DNA from: Betaproteobacteria bacterium
GTDB taxonomy: Bacteria > Pseudomonadota > Gammaproteobacteria > Burkholderiales > SG8-41
Length of the DNA: 64,000 bases
Direction: 5' to 3'
Assembly (NCBI GenBank): GCA_025363575.1
Contig: JANYDM010000007.1
Span: 1-64,000 of the forward strand
In this document: piece by piece, positions 8,585 through 16,181 of the stretch
Layout of the letters: every line of letters starts with the position of its first letter
Position numbering within the stretch: position 1 is the first letter of the stretch
Made by a program: the position numbers and the translations under genes
The notes under the pieces: model-generated
Seen by the model: the letters and a program-made list of their open reading frames with translations, nothing else
Told to the model about the DNA's origin: nothing
Databases searched by the model: none

Positions 8585-9055
8585 ATGCGTATCAATCAAA
8601 TTGTGCTGGGACTTCTGGCGGCTGCCGCCTCGGCGTCGGCGCCGGCTGAGCCAACCAATGTCGGCAGCAACACGACCACCGGCCGCGTCGAGACGGTTTA
8701 TGCGCGCGAATATCCAGGATGCTTCATTGAAAAAAAGCTGCTGCGGAACACCGCCGGCAAAGACTTGTGGGCTGAGGTTCGCTTTGGAGAGCAACCCCAG
8801 GGTGGCGCCAGCACCGAACTGGCGCGCATCGGCCCGGACACCGCCATCGAGCGCGGCGACATCGTGGAAATGCGCCTTGCCGAATCGGTGCCCGTGATTC
8901 AGGGAGTACTGCGTGAAGCGAATCGCGTAAGCAGGCTGGTCGCCAGGCATGACACGTTGCAGGCCCTGCTCTTTGGATTGCCCGGCGCTTTGCAGTCGCA
9001 GAGTCCTTTCATACCTGTTGCCACAGCGACGCGCGACAACCCGGACCGAAGATAA
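8585..9055 (+). CDS. Exported protein of unknown function
   Basis: Encodes 156 aa from the ATG at 8585, with GGGAG upstream. The N-terminus IVLGLLAAAASASAPAEP is a signal peptide. The mature part has a single Cys in YPGCFIEKK and a segment that looks like an outer-membrane small beta protein, but I do not recognise the family. The C-terminal 30 residues are low in conserved character. It is isolated on the plus strand and flanked by the direct repeat of the UGSC 3' end, so it may have entered or been duplicated together with that event. Confidence 0.6.
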   Translation: MRINQIVLGLLAAAASASAPAEPTNVGSNTTTGRVETVYAREYPGCFIEKKLLRNTAGKDLWAEVRFGEQPQGGASTELARIGPDTAIERGDIVEMRLAESVPVIQGVLREANRVSRLVARHDTLQALLFGLPGALQSQSPFIPVATATRDNPDRR

Positions 9056-9185
9056 GCTGAAAGCGGGTCTTATACACTCAGATCCGCTGACTTCCAGTCC
9101 CGGTGACGACCCGGGGCATGCATCGGGTTGCCGGTTTACATAGCGCCTTTGGCGGATCAGCTTTCTTGCTTAGGCAGTTTAATTT

Positions 9186-9716
9186 TCAGCCGGCGCCTTC
9201 CAGCCACTTCCGCAGCTCGTGTGCGGCACTGGCGCCTTTCAATGCTTCGTCCTCTTCAAAATCGCCCGCCTTGTGCTGCGGATAGACGAAAATTTTAAGC
9301 TCGGGCAGGCCCATTGCTTTTGCCTGCGCGCGCGCCGCCTTCTCGAAGAAGTCGTTCACGAAGACAACTGTCGGATGCCCTGCTTTCGTGAGGTAGATTC
9401 CGTCGCGCACGGCGCCGGAGGTGCAGGAGCCTCAAGCGCCGACGCCGACCAGCGCGTAATCCGTTTCCGCGAGCAGCTTGTTCGCGTCCACGCGCGGCGC
9501 CGGCGCCCACGTATTCGTCTTGTAGACGCGCATCACGCTGGCGGGCTTCAACGTCTTGCCGATTTCTTCTTCGAGCGCTTTCCAGAACGACAGCGCCGAT
9601 ACGTGCTGGTTGAAGATGCAGCCGAGGCGCTTTCCATTCAGCGTCTCGAGGATGCGCTGCGGCTTGGCCGCGATCGCCTCCACTTCGCCGACGGGGTCGA
9701 ATAATTCGATCGTCAT
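9186..9716 (-). CDS. UGSC-family selenoprotein (UGA at codon 95)
   Basis: Read through the TGA at 9432-9434, the frame gives 176 aa from the ATG at 9716, which has a textbook AGGAGG. The first 94 residues include GKRLGCIFNQHVS and end in DYALVGVGA. Next come Sec95-Gly-Ser-Cys98 and TSGAVRDGIYLTKAGHP. The U-G-S-C motif at the end of a beta strand is the hallmark of the UGSC (seleno)protein family, thought to be thiol/selenol redox proteins of unknown substrate. Cys33 is a further possible partner. It follows AtuA-like and DUF4387 genes on the same strand, separated by a 107-bp gap that carries a repeat. Homology with the UGSC fusion at 16182 continues on both sides of the UGA, so this is not a decayed gene. 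Confidence 0.88.
9399..9434 (-). promoter_or_regulatory. Putative bacterial SECIS element of the first UGSC gene
   Basis: After the UGA the mRNA can fold TCCGGCGC against GCGC-GA-CGGA: eight pairs with a two-base GA bulge on the 3' side and a CGT loop (hairpin 9399-9419). The loop starts 21 nt after the UGA and has G as its second base. This fits the bacterial SECIS rules. GC-rich DNA forms hairpins easily, so this alone is moderate evidence. Confidence 0.65.
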
Positions 9717-9750
9717 ATCGCCTCCTAAGTTTAGCGTTTTGCGGCCAATC

Positions 9751-9803
9751 TCATCCTCCCCTCGCCCCGAAGGAAGTCCCCTTGGGGGACAAGGGGAGGA
9801 TGA
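9751..9803. repeat. GC-rich inverted repeat, short copy 2
   Basis: A nearly perfect palindrome: TCATCCTCCCCT at the left is mirrored by AGGGGAGGATGA at the right, and the centre carries the palindrome GTCCCCTTGGGGGAC. It matches the left half of the element at 4821-4987. It separates the DUF4387 gene from the UGSC gene, so it may reduce or process the shared transcript. Confidence 0.75.
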
Positions 9804-9823
9804 GAAATGTGCTGCGCATATAA

Positions 9824-10132
9824 TTAAAGTATCTCGATATCCATCAGCGGCGCGTACTGCTGCCCGCCGTGCCCGTCGCTGTCGCCGACGTCGCCTTGTA
9901 TGGTCGGGCGCGGAATCGATGCCTTGATCGCCAGCGCGCTGTCCGATTCGAAGTACCGCACCGCGTCGACGCCGACGCCGTACAACCGCGAGATGACTTC
10001 GCGCGACAGCGCGCCCGAGCGCTTGACGCGCTCGTACACCTTCGCGTCGTCGAACATGATGTCGATAGTGAGCTCGAACGGTCCTGCGTTCTTGCTCCGG
10101 ATGAGGCTGGCGAGTTCGGCGAGTTTCGTCAT
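9824..10132 (-). CDS. DUF4387 domain protein
   Basis: A 102-aa single-domain protein covering the full usual length. It contains LIRSKNAGPFELTIDIMFDD near the start and ends APLMDIEIL, as in the DUF4387 family, which is normally encoded right next to AtuA/DUF1446 genes. Here it lies 18 nt after the AtuA-like stop. No enzymatic function is established; the tight pairing suggests a subunit of the AtuA-like protein. No membrane segment or signal is visible. Confidence 0.88.
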   Translation of the reverse strand: MTKLAELASLIRSKNAGPFELTIDIMFDDAKVYERVKRSGALSREVISRLYGVGVDAVRYFESDSALAIKASIPRPTIQGDVGDSDGHGGQQYAPLMDIEIL

Positions 10133-10150
10133 AGTCGGTTGCGGCGACCG

Positions 10151-11563
10151 TCAGGCGCCGATTTTGATCATGTCCATCGGAAACATCTCGTACGGGTCGT
10201 CGGGCTCGACCACGTGATTCACGTTGAACCGGTAGATCGGCCCGCGCTTCAGGTACGCCGGATTGTACGGGCACGCCATGGTCGTCATCATGCCGCTCCA
10301 TTGCTCGATCGGCAGATGCAGCGCCTGGTGACGCGTCATCGATGCGATGGAATTGGCAAACTCCTGCGTGGGCGCGGTGATCTCGATGACGAGGCAGATC
10401 TCGTGCGACGTTATCTGCTTCACCGGCTCCAGCGCGCCCATGACGCCGTTCTTGCCGTAGATGCGGATGCCTATGACGTAATCGCCGGGCTGCAGCTCCT
10501 TGCCGTGGACATTGCTCACCCGCGTCTGGATCTTCTCGCGCAGCCGCTCTGTCCAATCGTCGATCTGGCCGATGATGTACGGGTCGCGCACGCCGCCGAT
10601 GATCACATTCTGATAGCCGGCGAACTCGGCGCCTTCCAGCTTGACGGTGTATTTCTCCGCGTGAATGAAGGCGCTGCGCGTGATGCGCACCGAGCGGTCG
10701 CCCTCGATCTCGTATTTAGCGTTGGTGATGTCGAGCGTGCCCGTGCATTCCGTCAGCTTGAAAGGGTCGCCGTTTTCGTACAGCGCATGCGCGGCGACGC
10801 TTTGCGGAGTGCAGTCGAGCGTCGGATCGAGCGGCTCGATGATGCAATGGTCATGGCGTATCGTCGCCATCATGCAGTCCGGCGTCTTGCGCGAAACCAC
10901 CGCGCCGGTGCCGCACTCGAGGATCTTGGCGGCATGCCACGCCAGGCCTTCGGGGAATCCGCAGTGCACGGGTATCGCGGCGTAGATCGCGGTGTCGCTC
11001 GCGCGCCCTGCGAGCACCACGTCGGCGCCGGCGTCGAGCGCGCGCACGAACGGCTCCGCACCCATCATGCCGACGATGCGCGCGCTGCGATCGATAGTCG
11101 CGGCATCGAATGGCGGCGCGTTGAGCAGCGGCTTGATGCGGCCCTCCGCCAGGCGCTTCTTCAGATAATCTTTTTTCTGCTCCGCGTGGATCAGCGCGAG
11201 GTTGAATTGCAGCGACTCTTCGGCGGCGATCTCCTTGAGGATGCCGTACGCCCAGTCGAGGTGGACATCGCCGCCCGACGTGCCGGCCGAGCCGATGAGC
11301 AGCGGCACTTTAAGGCGCCGCGCACCCAGCAGCAGCAGGCGCATGTCGCGCTTGACCGCGCCGCGCGAGAACGCTGCTTCGCCCGCGCCCAGATAATGGG
11401 GGCCGGGATCGGTCGAACCGGCGTCGCAGCCGATGAAATGCGGCTGCCTGCGCAGGCCTTCTTCGAGGGACTTTTCGAGGAACCCGGACCCCATCACGGC
11501 GGTCCCCGCGAGGACGCGGATTTCCTTGTCTTTGAACGGTTGCATACGCGGGGTTTCTTCCAT
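10151..11563 (-). CDS. AtuA-like (DUF1446) acyclic terpene utilization family protein
   Basis: Encodes 470 aa with the AtuA domain across almost all of it: RVLAGTAVMGSGF near residue 17, CDAGSTDPGPHYLG near 48, GSAGTSGGDVH near 90 and VLAGRASDTAIYAAIP near 185. Members occur in acyclic terpene and other branched-acid catabolic loci; the reaction is not well defined. The ATG at 11563 abuts the stop of the TctC gene, so coupling is likely. A second ATG at 11545 is also possible. It sits between a TctC receptor and DUF4387. Confidence 0.9.
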   Translation of the reverse strand: MEETPRMQPFKDKEIRVLAGTAVMGSGFLEKSLEEGLRRQPHFIGCDAGSTDPGPHYLGAGEAAFSRGAVKRDMRLLLLGARRLKVPLLIGSAGTSGGDVHLDWAYGILKEIAAEESLQFNLALIHAEQKKDYLKKRLAEGRIKPLLNAPPFDAATIDRSARIVGMMGAEPFVRALDAGADVVLAGRASDTAIYAAIPVHCGFPEGLAWHAAKILECGTGAVVSRKTPDCMMATIRHDHCIIEPLDPTLDCTPQSVAAHALYENGDPFKLTECTGTLDITNAKYEIEGDRSVRITRSAFIHAEKYTVKLEGAEFAGYQNVIIGGVRDPYIIGQIDDWTERLREKIQTRVSNVHGKELQPGDYVIGIRIYGKNGVMGALEPVKQITSHEICLVIEITAPTQEFANSIASMTRHQALHLPIEQWSGMMTTMACPYNPAYLKRGPIYRFNVNHVVEPDDPYEMFPMDMIKIGA

Positions 11564-12529
11564 CTATTTCATGTAGCCGGCTTCTTTCATGAAAAAGACC
11601 GCCCGCTGCGAACTCTCTTTGGCGATTTTTTCCATCGCCGCGCCTTTGACTTCGAATTTCTCGGCCTTGGTGTCTTTCAGATACGCGGCCCAGGCCGGAT
11701 CGGACATCACTGCATCATACACTCGATCATGAAAATTTTTCGCGGCGAGGGGGATGTCTCTGCGCGCGACGATGCCGCGATAATTTCCTTCGACGAGATC
11801 GTAGCCGAGCTCGCGGAATGTCGGCACGTTCGGCAGATCGGCGAGCCGCTTCTCCGCGCCGATCACAAGCGGCATCAGCGTGTCGCCGTAGCCGATGATG
11901 TCCGTCATGTCGCCCGAGCCCAGCGGCAGATGCTTGCCGAGCACCGCGAGCCGCAGCGTGCCGCCGTCCTTGAACGCGGCATAGCGGCCTTTCGCGCCGA
12001 GCTTCTGCCAGACCAGGTTGACCATCAGCCACTCGGTGCCGCCGGCCGAAGCGCCGCCCCAGACCTGCGCTGCGGGATGCGCTTTCGCTTCCGCGATAAG
12101 CTGCTTCGCGTCCGCGTACGGGCCGTCTTTATAGGTGTAGATGATCACGGGCGTGAACATCGTCGTGCCGACGTAATAATACTTATCGAGCGGACTTTCG
12201 GCGTGCGGTTGCGTCAGAAAATTGAGCGTCGTCGCGCGGGTGAACGCCTGCAGCATGTAGCCGTTCGCCGGCTGCTCAAGCACATAGTTGGTTGCGATGA
12301 AACCGGCCGCACCCGGCCGGCTGTCGAAGACAAATTTCTGTTTCGTATAACGGGCGGCGATGCCCGCGTAAGTGCGCGCCATCGTGTCTATGCTGCTGCC
12401 GGGGCCGCTCGGGCTGACGATCATCACGACCTGGTCGTTCGAGAGCGGCGGGATCTGCCCGGCGGCGACTGCGCTCATTGCCGTGCACAGGGCGGTCAAG
12501 CAGCAAAGCCAGCGGCGCAGGGAAAACAT
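11564..12529 (-). CDS. Divergent TctC-family receptor
   Basis: Encodes 321 aa from the ATG at 12529, giving a signal peptide ending AVAAGQ. The fold is recognisable but far from the other Bug genes here. The first strand reads VVMIVSPSGPGSSID instead of YPxKPIRxIVP. FDSRPGAAGFIATNYV replaces the DNR-GAGG loop, and the usual VPYKG is absent, with KDGGTLRLAVLGKH in its place. The ligand is therefore likely different from the surrounding set. It starts 4 nt after the stop of the orphan UGSC-partner gene and abuts the AtuA-like gene. Confidence 0.85.
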   Translation of the reverse strand: MFSLRRWLCCLTALCTAMSAVAAGQIPPLSNDQVVMIVSPSGPGSSIDTMARTYAGIAARYTKQKFVFDSRPGAAGFIATNYVLEQPANGYMLQAFTRATTLNFLTQPHAESPLDKYYYVGTTMFTPVIIYTYKDGPYADAKQLIAEAKAHPAAQVWGGASAGGTEWLMVNLVWQKLGAKGRYAAFKDGGTLRLAVLGKHLPLGSGDMTDIIGYGDTLMPLVIGAEKRLADLPNVPTFRELGYDLVEGNYRGIVARRDIPLAAKNFHDRVYDAVMSDPAWAAYLKDTKAEKFEVKGAAMEKIAKESSQRAVFFMKEAGYMK

Positions 12530-12533
12530 GAAG

Positions 12534-13604
12534 TCAGATTGGAAACTCGACGCGCTTACTCTGTGTATATCCCCCAAGCGTCCCCCAACCTGCGCACAGC
12601 GCGCAAAACCCCGCGCCAGATCCCCAGCCGCCGCTAACGACAATAGTGATATTGCCGGGCTCGCGCACCCACGGCACACGCGCCTCGTCGTCGTTTTCGT
12701 CGGCCACTTTGCTCCAATGCATCGGGTGCGTAGGTGAGATCGAGCGCCGGGACTTTACTTCGCGCACGGGACGCGTCGCGCGTCTGGTGATGGCCTCTTT
12801 TACCTGCTGCTTGCTGAAGCGCGCGTCACCAAACGCTTTCGCGGTCATCGGCCCGAGCACCACCCCCATGTCGCCGCCGGTGAAGTTGTTGCTGCCCAGC
12901 GTGACGATAGAATCTGCGAGAAGATAAATCACGTCGTCGATCGGGCTGTAGCCCGAGCCGGTCGCGACGGACATCGGCGCCGTTACTCCGCTCACGGTGA
13001 CGACAGTATCGTCTGCGCTGAAGCCGCGCCCGACATGCAGCGGCTCCCACGGATTCGCGTCCTGGTCTTCGGCCATGCAAAAACTGAAGTAACCCGGGTG
13101 CCCGATGGTGGTCTTGCACGGCTCGCCGGGAAATCCGCCGCCGATGTTCCACAGCACGAGACGCAGCGCGCGCCCTATGGTTGCCGACGCGCGGCAGCCA
13201 TGACCGAGCGAGCCTTCTTTAACGTTGAAGCCAAGCGCCTTCACCGCGGGCCCGCTGACCATGACGAGCGGCGCGCAAGCATGCGTTGTCGTCTGCACGC
13301 CATTGAGATTGAAACCTTCTTCGAGCACGGCTTCGACCGCGGCGATCACAATGGGCACGTATTCGGGCCTGCACCCCGCCATCACGCAATTGATTGCAAT
13401 CTTCTCTATCGTCGCGACACCGCTGCGTGGCGGCACTATGCCGACGATTTCGGATGGATCACGCTTCAGGTACGCGAGGATTTTTTCGATCGCACCGCGC
13501 GTCGGCGGCACGACGGGCAAGCCGTCGGTCCATTTGTTCTGAAAGCAGATTTCCACCGCCGCCTCGAGATCCGCGGCTTCGACGATGCGGGAGGAGAGAT
13601 TCAT
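12534..13604 (-). CDS. Stand-alone paralogue of the UGSC-fusion C-terminal domain
   Basis: A 356-aa protein of unrecognised function. It is clearly homologous to residues about 205-573 of the UGSC fusion at 16182-17903. Shared signatures are W-T-D-G-L-P-V-V-P-P-T at 25-35 and VMAGCRPEY at 74-82 (Cys78), and the C-terminal strand IVVSGGWG lines up with IVVAGDPL of the fusion. Unlike the fusion it carries FCALCAG (Cys334, Cys337), a C-x-x-C motif near the end. No signal or membrane segment is seen. It leads the operon with TctC, AtuA-like, DUF4387 and, after a repeat, the small UGSC selenoprotein. The fusion's domains thus occur here as two separate genes at the operon's ends. Confidence 0.8.
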   Translation of the reverse strand: MNLSSRIVEAADLEAAVEICFQNKWTDGLPVVPPTRGAIEKILAYLKRDPSEIVGIVPPRSGVATIEKIAINCVMAGCRPEYVPIVIAAVEAVLEEGFNLNGVQTTTHACAPLVMVSGPAVKALGFNVKEGSLGHGCRASATIGRALRLVLWNIGGGFPGEPCKTTIGHPGYFSFCMAEDQDANPWEPLHVGRGFSADDTVVTVSGVTAPMSVATGSGYSPIDDVIYLLADSIVTLGSNNFTGGDMGVVLGPMTAKAFGDARFSKQQVKEAITRRATRPVREVKSRRSISPTHPMHWSKVADENDDEARVPWVREPGNITIVVSGGWGSGAGFCALCAGWGTLGGYTQSKRVEFPI

Positions 13605-13694
13605 AGGGTTGCGAGTCTAGCAGGCATCCTTGGCGCGTGCAGTGCTCACCCTCCTCGCTCTGTCGCTTCCGCGCACGCGGATCGCCGGGGGCGG

Positions 13695-13752
13695 CCCGGC
13701 AGTTGGCTACTTTCTTTTGCGCGACCAAAAGAACAGTAGCCAAAGAAAAGGC
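13695..13752 (+). repeat. CTTTC/GAAAG palindromic repeat, left arm
   Basis: Begins CCCGGCAGTTGGCTACTTTC and ends CAGTAGCCAAAGAAAAGGC. It can fold on itself (GGCTAC with GTAGCC) and is an imperfect inverted copy of 14050-14107. Repeats of this kind are common between genes in Burkholderiales. Confidence 0.8.
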
Positions 13753-14049
13753 CGCTCTGGTAAGTCCGGGCTGCGTTATGAGGCGAACAGTGCGCAGTGA
13801 TTGAGAATCGAGTTCTCGGGCTAAAGATCGCGCTGCTCGCAGTTTCACTGCCATCGAATCCGTGACTCAGCGTGTCGTTTCCCCCTTGTGAGACGCCGAG
13901 CAGTCGCAGGCGTGAAAAGGGCAGTCGGCGAGAAACTGTCTGAGCTCGCAATCCCTATGTGTCTTCTCTAACTGCGAGCGAGTTTTTGGAGCCGCTTTTC
14001 ACGTCGAGCAGCACAGGGAACTCCCGTTAGGGAGCGTCTCACCAGGGTC

Positions 14050-14107
14050 GCCTTCTCTTTGGTTACTCTTCTCTTGGCGACGCAAGAGAAAGTAACCAGC
14101 TGCCGGG
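14050..14107 (-). repeat. CTTTC/GAAAG palindromic repeat, right arm
   Basis: On the minus strand this reads CCCGGCAGCTGGTTACTTTC and ends GAGTAACCAAAGAGAAGGC, matching 13695-13752 at most positions. It can fold by pairing GGTTAC with GTAACC. With the left arm it encloses about 300 bp of non-coding sequence. Confidence 0.8.
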
Positions 14108-14126
14108 CTGCCCCCGGCGACCCTGG

Positions 14127-14146
14127 ATTCCCGCGTACGCGGGAAT
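14127..14146. repeat. Perfect 20-bp palindrome
   Basis: ATTCCCGCGTACGCGGGAAT is a perfect palindrome, followed by GAC as in common Burkholderiales REP-like repeats. A close relative lies 58 bp further on. Confidence 0.85.
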
Positions 14147-14204
14147 GACAAGGCGCGATTAAAGAATTAGACCAGCCCCGGGTCTGCCACCCCGGACGCA
14201 ATGG

Positions 14205-14224
14205 ATTCCGGCGTACGCCGGAAT
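14205..14224. repeat. Perfect 20-bp palindrome next to a gene end
   Basis: ATTCCGGCGTACGCCGGAAT differs from the palindrome at 14127 by one compensated base pair, so the folded structure is kept. It ends 6 bp from the stop of the Bug gene at 14231 (minus strand) and may act as a 3' stabiliser or terminator. Confidence 0.85.
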
Positions 14225-14230
14225 GACAGC

Positions 14231-15193
14231 TCAATCGAGCTTCGCGCCCGAAACCTTAACGGCCTTGCCCCATTTATCGATCTCGGCGCGCAGAAACACC
14301 GCCAGCTCCCCCGGCGTCGACGATTCGAGGTTCGCACCTTCGTCCTGCAGCCGCTGCTGCACTTCGGGCGCGGCGATGGATTGCACGAGCGCCGCGCGCA
14401 GTTTCTCGACGATGCCCGGCGGCGTACCGGAAGGCGCCAGCAGGCAATACCAGGTTGCAATGTCGAATCCCGGCAAGCCGGATTCACTGAGGGTCGGCGT
14501 ATCGGGCAGGACAGGTACGCGCTTCGCTGTGGATACCGCGAGCGCGCGCAGCCGCTTGTCCTTGATATAAACCAGCACGGACGTCGGCGCCGACAGGAAC
14601 AGATCGATCTGCCCCGCCAGCAGGGCGACTACGGGCGCGGACCCGCCTTTGAACGGGACGTGCAGGATGTCTATCCTCGCTTCCGTCTTGATGAGTTCGG
14701 CTACGAGATGGTTGGGTGTGCCGCTGCCACCCGTGCCGTACGTGAGCTTGCCTGGATGCGCTTTCGCCAGCGCAATGAGTTCTTTGAGGCTGCGCGCTGG
14801 CACGGATGGATGCGCCGTGATGACCTGGGTGGTTTTCGCTATCAGGGATATCGGCGCGAAATCCTGTATCGCGTTGTACGGCAGCGCTGCCTTGTAGAGG
14901 CTGACGTTGATCGCGAACGTCGTGCTCGCAAACAGCACGGTGTAGCCGTCCGCCGGCGACTTGGCAGCGAGGCTGGTGCCCAGATTGCTGGCGCCGCCCG
15001 CGCGGTTGTCGATGACAATCTGCTGGCCGAGCTTTTCGCTCATCTGGCGCGCGAGGATACGTGCGATGGTATCGGCTGACCCGCCCGCCCCGATCGGCAC
15101 GATCATGCGTATCGAGCGCGTCGGGAATTCTTGCGCGCAGGCGGACGCTGCCATCAGCGCGATTGCGGCCGCTTGTGCAATAAGGTGACGCAT
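14231..15193 (-). CDS. Bug/TctC family receptor
   Basis: Encodes 320 aa with a signal peptide ending MAASACAQ, then FPTRSIRMIVPIGAGGSADT, IDNRAGGASNLG, PADGYTVLF and VPFKGGS (Phe in place of the usual Tyr). It lies 5 nt downstream of the DapA-like gene, which suggests the enzyme acts on the imported solute or its product. The gene ends in the 20-bp palindromes. Confidence 0.92.
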   Translation of the reverse strand: MRHLIAQAAAIALMAASACAQEFPTRSIRMIVPIGAGGSADTIARILARQMSEKLGQQIVIDNRAGGASNLGTSLAAKSPADGYTVLFASTTFAINVSLYKAALPYNAIQDFAPISLIAKTTQVITAHPSVPARSLKELIALAKAHPGKLTYGTGGSGTPNHLVAELIKTEARIDILHVPFKGGSAPVVALLAGQIDLFLSAPTSVLVYIKDKRLRALAVSTAKRVPVLPDTPTLSESGLPGFDIATWYCLLAPSGTPPGIVEKLRAALVQSIAAPEVQQRLQDEGANLESSTPGELAVFLRAEIDKWGKAVKVSGAKLD

Positions 15194-15198
15194 TACGC

Positions 15199-16140
15199 TC
15201 AGGCAGGAACCGCGATGCCTGCCGCGCGCGCCATCTCGTCGATCTCGGGAATGCGCAGCTTGAGCAGTCCCCCGGTAAAACGCTGCAGCTCATCGTCCGG
15301 CGGCATCATGTACGGGCCGCGCAACGTCCAGCCCGGTTGCTTGAAGACTTTCATCATCATCTTGATCGGGCGCGGAAACGCACCGCGCCACTTCGCGATG
15401 TAGCGCATGAACCGCTTCATGTCCGCATATATCTGCGCCGCTTCGACGACTTTACCGCTCTCGTAGAGATCCATATAGCGCCGGAATGTTTTCGGCAGCA
15501 TGTTTTGTTCGCCGCCGATCACACCGTTCGCGCCGAGCAGCAGCATATTGAGCGAGCCCACCAGCGGTGCGTAGAGCGGCACATCGCGCTTCAGCCGGTC
15601 TTTCAACTCGATGAAGTAATCCTCGCCCTGACTCACAAGATGCACCGCGGCCACTTGCGTGTACTTGTGGCACAGGCTCGCGATCATCTCCGCGCTGGGC
15701 GCATAGCCCACCGTCGTATTGGGTGCGAGCGCGACAGGATGCCTGACTTGCGGCAGCAGCTCGTCGAAGAAGCCGCGGAATTCGTCGTCCGTGGGCCGAT
15801 AAGAATGCCAGCCCGCCGGACCATAGATGTTGACGATCTCGACGCCGCCCTCTATCGCGAGCTTGATGTGATGCAGCGATTCGCGCACTGTCGGCTGTTC
15901 GGGCGGATTGCCGTTGACCTGCACCTTGCCTTTGCCCATCTCCACGCCGATCCGGTAGACGCGCCGCAGCTCGTCGTCCGTCATCGCGCAGCTCTCCCCC
16001 GAGCCCGCGCTCGCGAGATAGAGGCCGATATTCTGGTCGATCAAACGCTGCAGCAGCTTGCGATACGCATCCTCATCGAAGCTGCCGTCCGGCGCGAATG
16101 CAGTCGCGTTGCGGCATAACAAATCCAGTTTTTTTTGCAT
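15199..16140 (-). CDS. DapA/NAL-superfamily protein lacking the Schiff-base lysine
   Basis: A 313-aa TIM-barrel protein, about the normal length. The N-terminal signature is present (AFAPDGSFDEDAYRKLLQRL, and SAGSGES for the usual G-T-T-G-E loop). On the barrel strand that normally carries the catalytic Lys (G-I-K-E/D), this protein has AAVHLVSQ, so residue 167 is His. The usual Tyr of the Y-N-x-P motif is replaced in LAPNTTVGYAP. Schiff-base aldolase chemistry is therefore unlikely; it may have gained another activity or bind a ligand only. The start has GGAGGAGAG directly upstream. It lies between the UGSC fusion and a Bug receptor. Confidence 0.87.
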   Translation of the reverse strand: MQKKLDLLCRNATAFAPDGSFDEDAYRKLLQRLIDQNIGLYLASAGSGESCAMTDDELRRVYRIGVEMGKGKVQVNGNPPEQPTVRESLHHIKLAIEGGVEIVNIYGPAGWHSYRPTDDEFRGFFDELLPQVRHPVALAPNTTVGYAPSAEMIASLCHKYTQVAAVHLVSQGEDYFIELKDRLKRDVPLYAPLVGSLNMLLLGANGVIGGEQNMLPKTFRRYMDLYESGKVVEAAQIYADMKRFMRYIAKWRGAFPRPIKMMMKVFKQPGWTLRGPYMMPPDDELQRFTGGLLKLRIPEIDEMARAAGIAVPA

Positions 16141-16181
16141 ACTCTCCTCCCGCCGCCTCTGCTATGGGTTACTCCATCCTA

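Larger units (their letters stand above)
13605..14230. other. Non-coding repeat island
   Basis: About 625 bp with no plausible gene. It holds a pair of inverted CTTTC/GAAAG palindromic repeats (13695-13752 and 14050-14107). Between them is a block with CCCCTTGTGAGACGCCGAG and AAACTGTCTGAGCTCGC, and beyond them are two perfect 20-bp palindromes. All reading frames through it are antisense or repeat-derived. Confidence 0.75.

Noticed and set aside
7206..9716. The UGA codons as ordinary nonsense mutations in pseudogenes
   Set aside because: All three fall exactly on redox residues, frames are intact on both sides with no other lesions, ribosome sites precede the upstream starts, and SECIS-like hairpins follow.
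9869..12637. A very long plus-strand reading frame (about 920 codons) opposite the AtuA-like and TctC genes
   Set aside because: Its translation is rich in Arg, Ala and His without any domain pattern, which is typical of the antisense of GC-rich genes; the minus-strand genes there have clear families and starts.
13459..13854. Minus-strand frame upstream of the partner-domain gene
   Set aside because: It covers the palindromic repeat region, has no ribosome site and no recognisable content.
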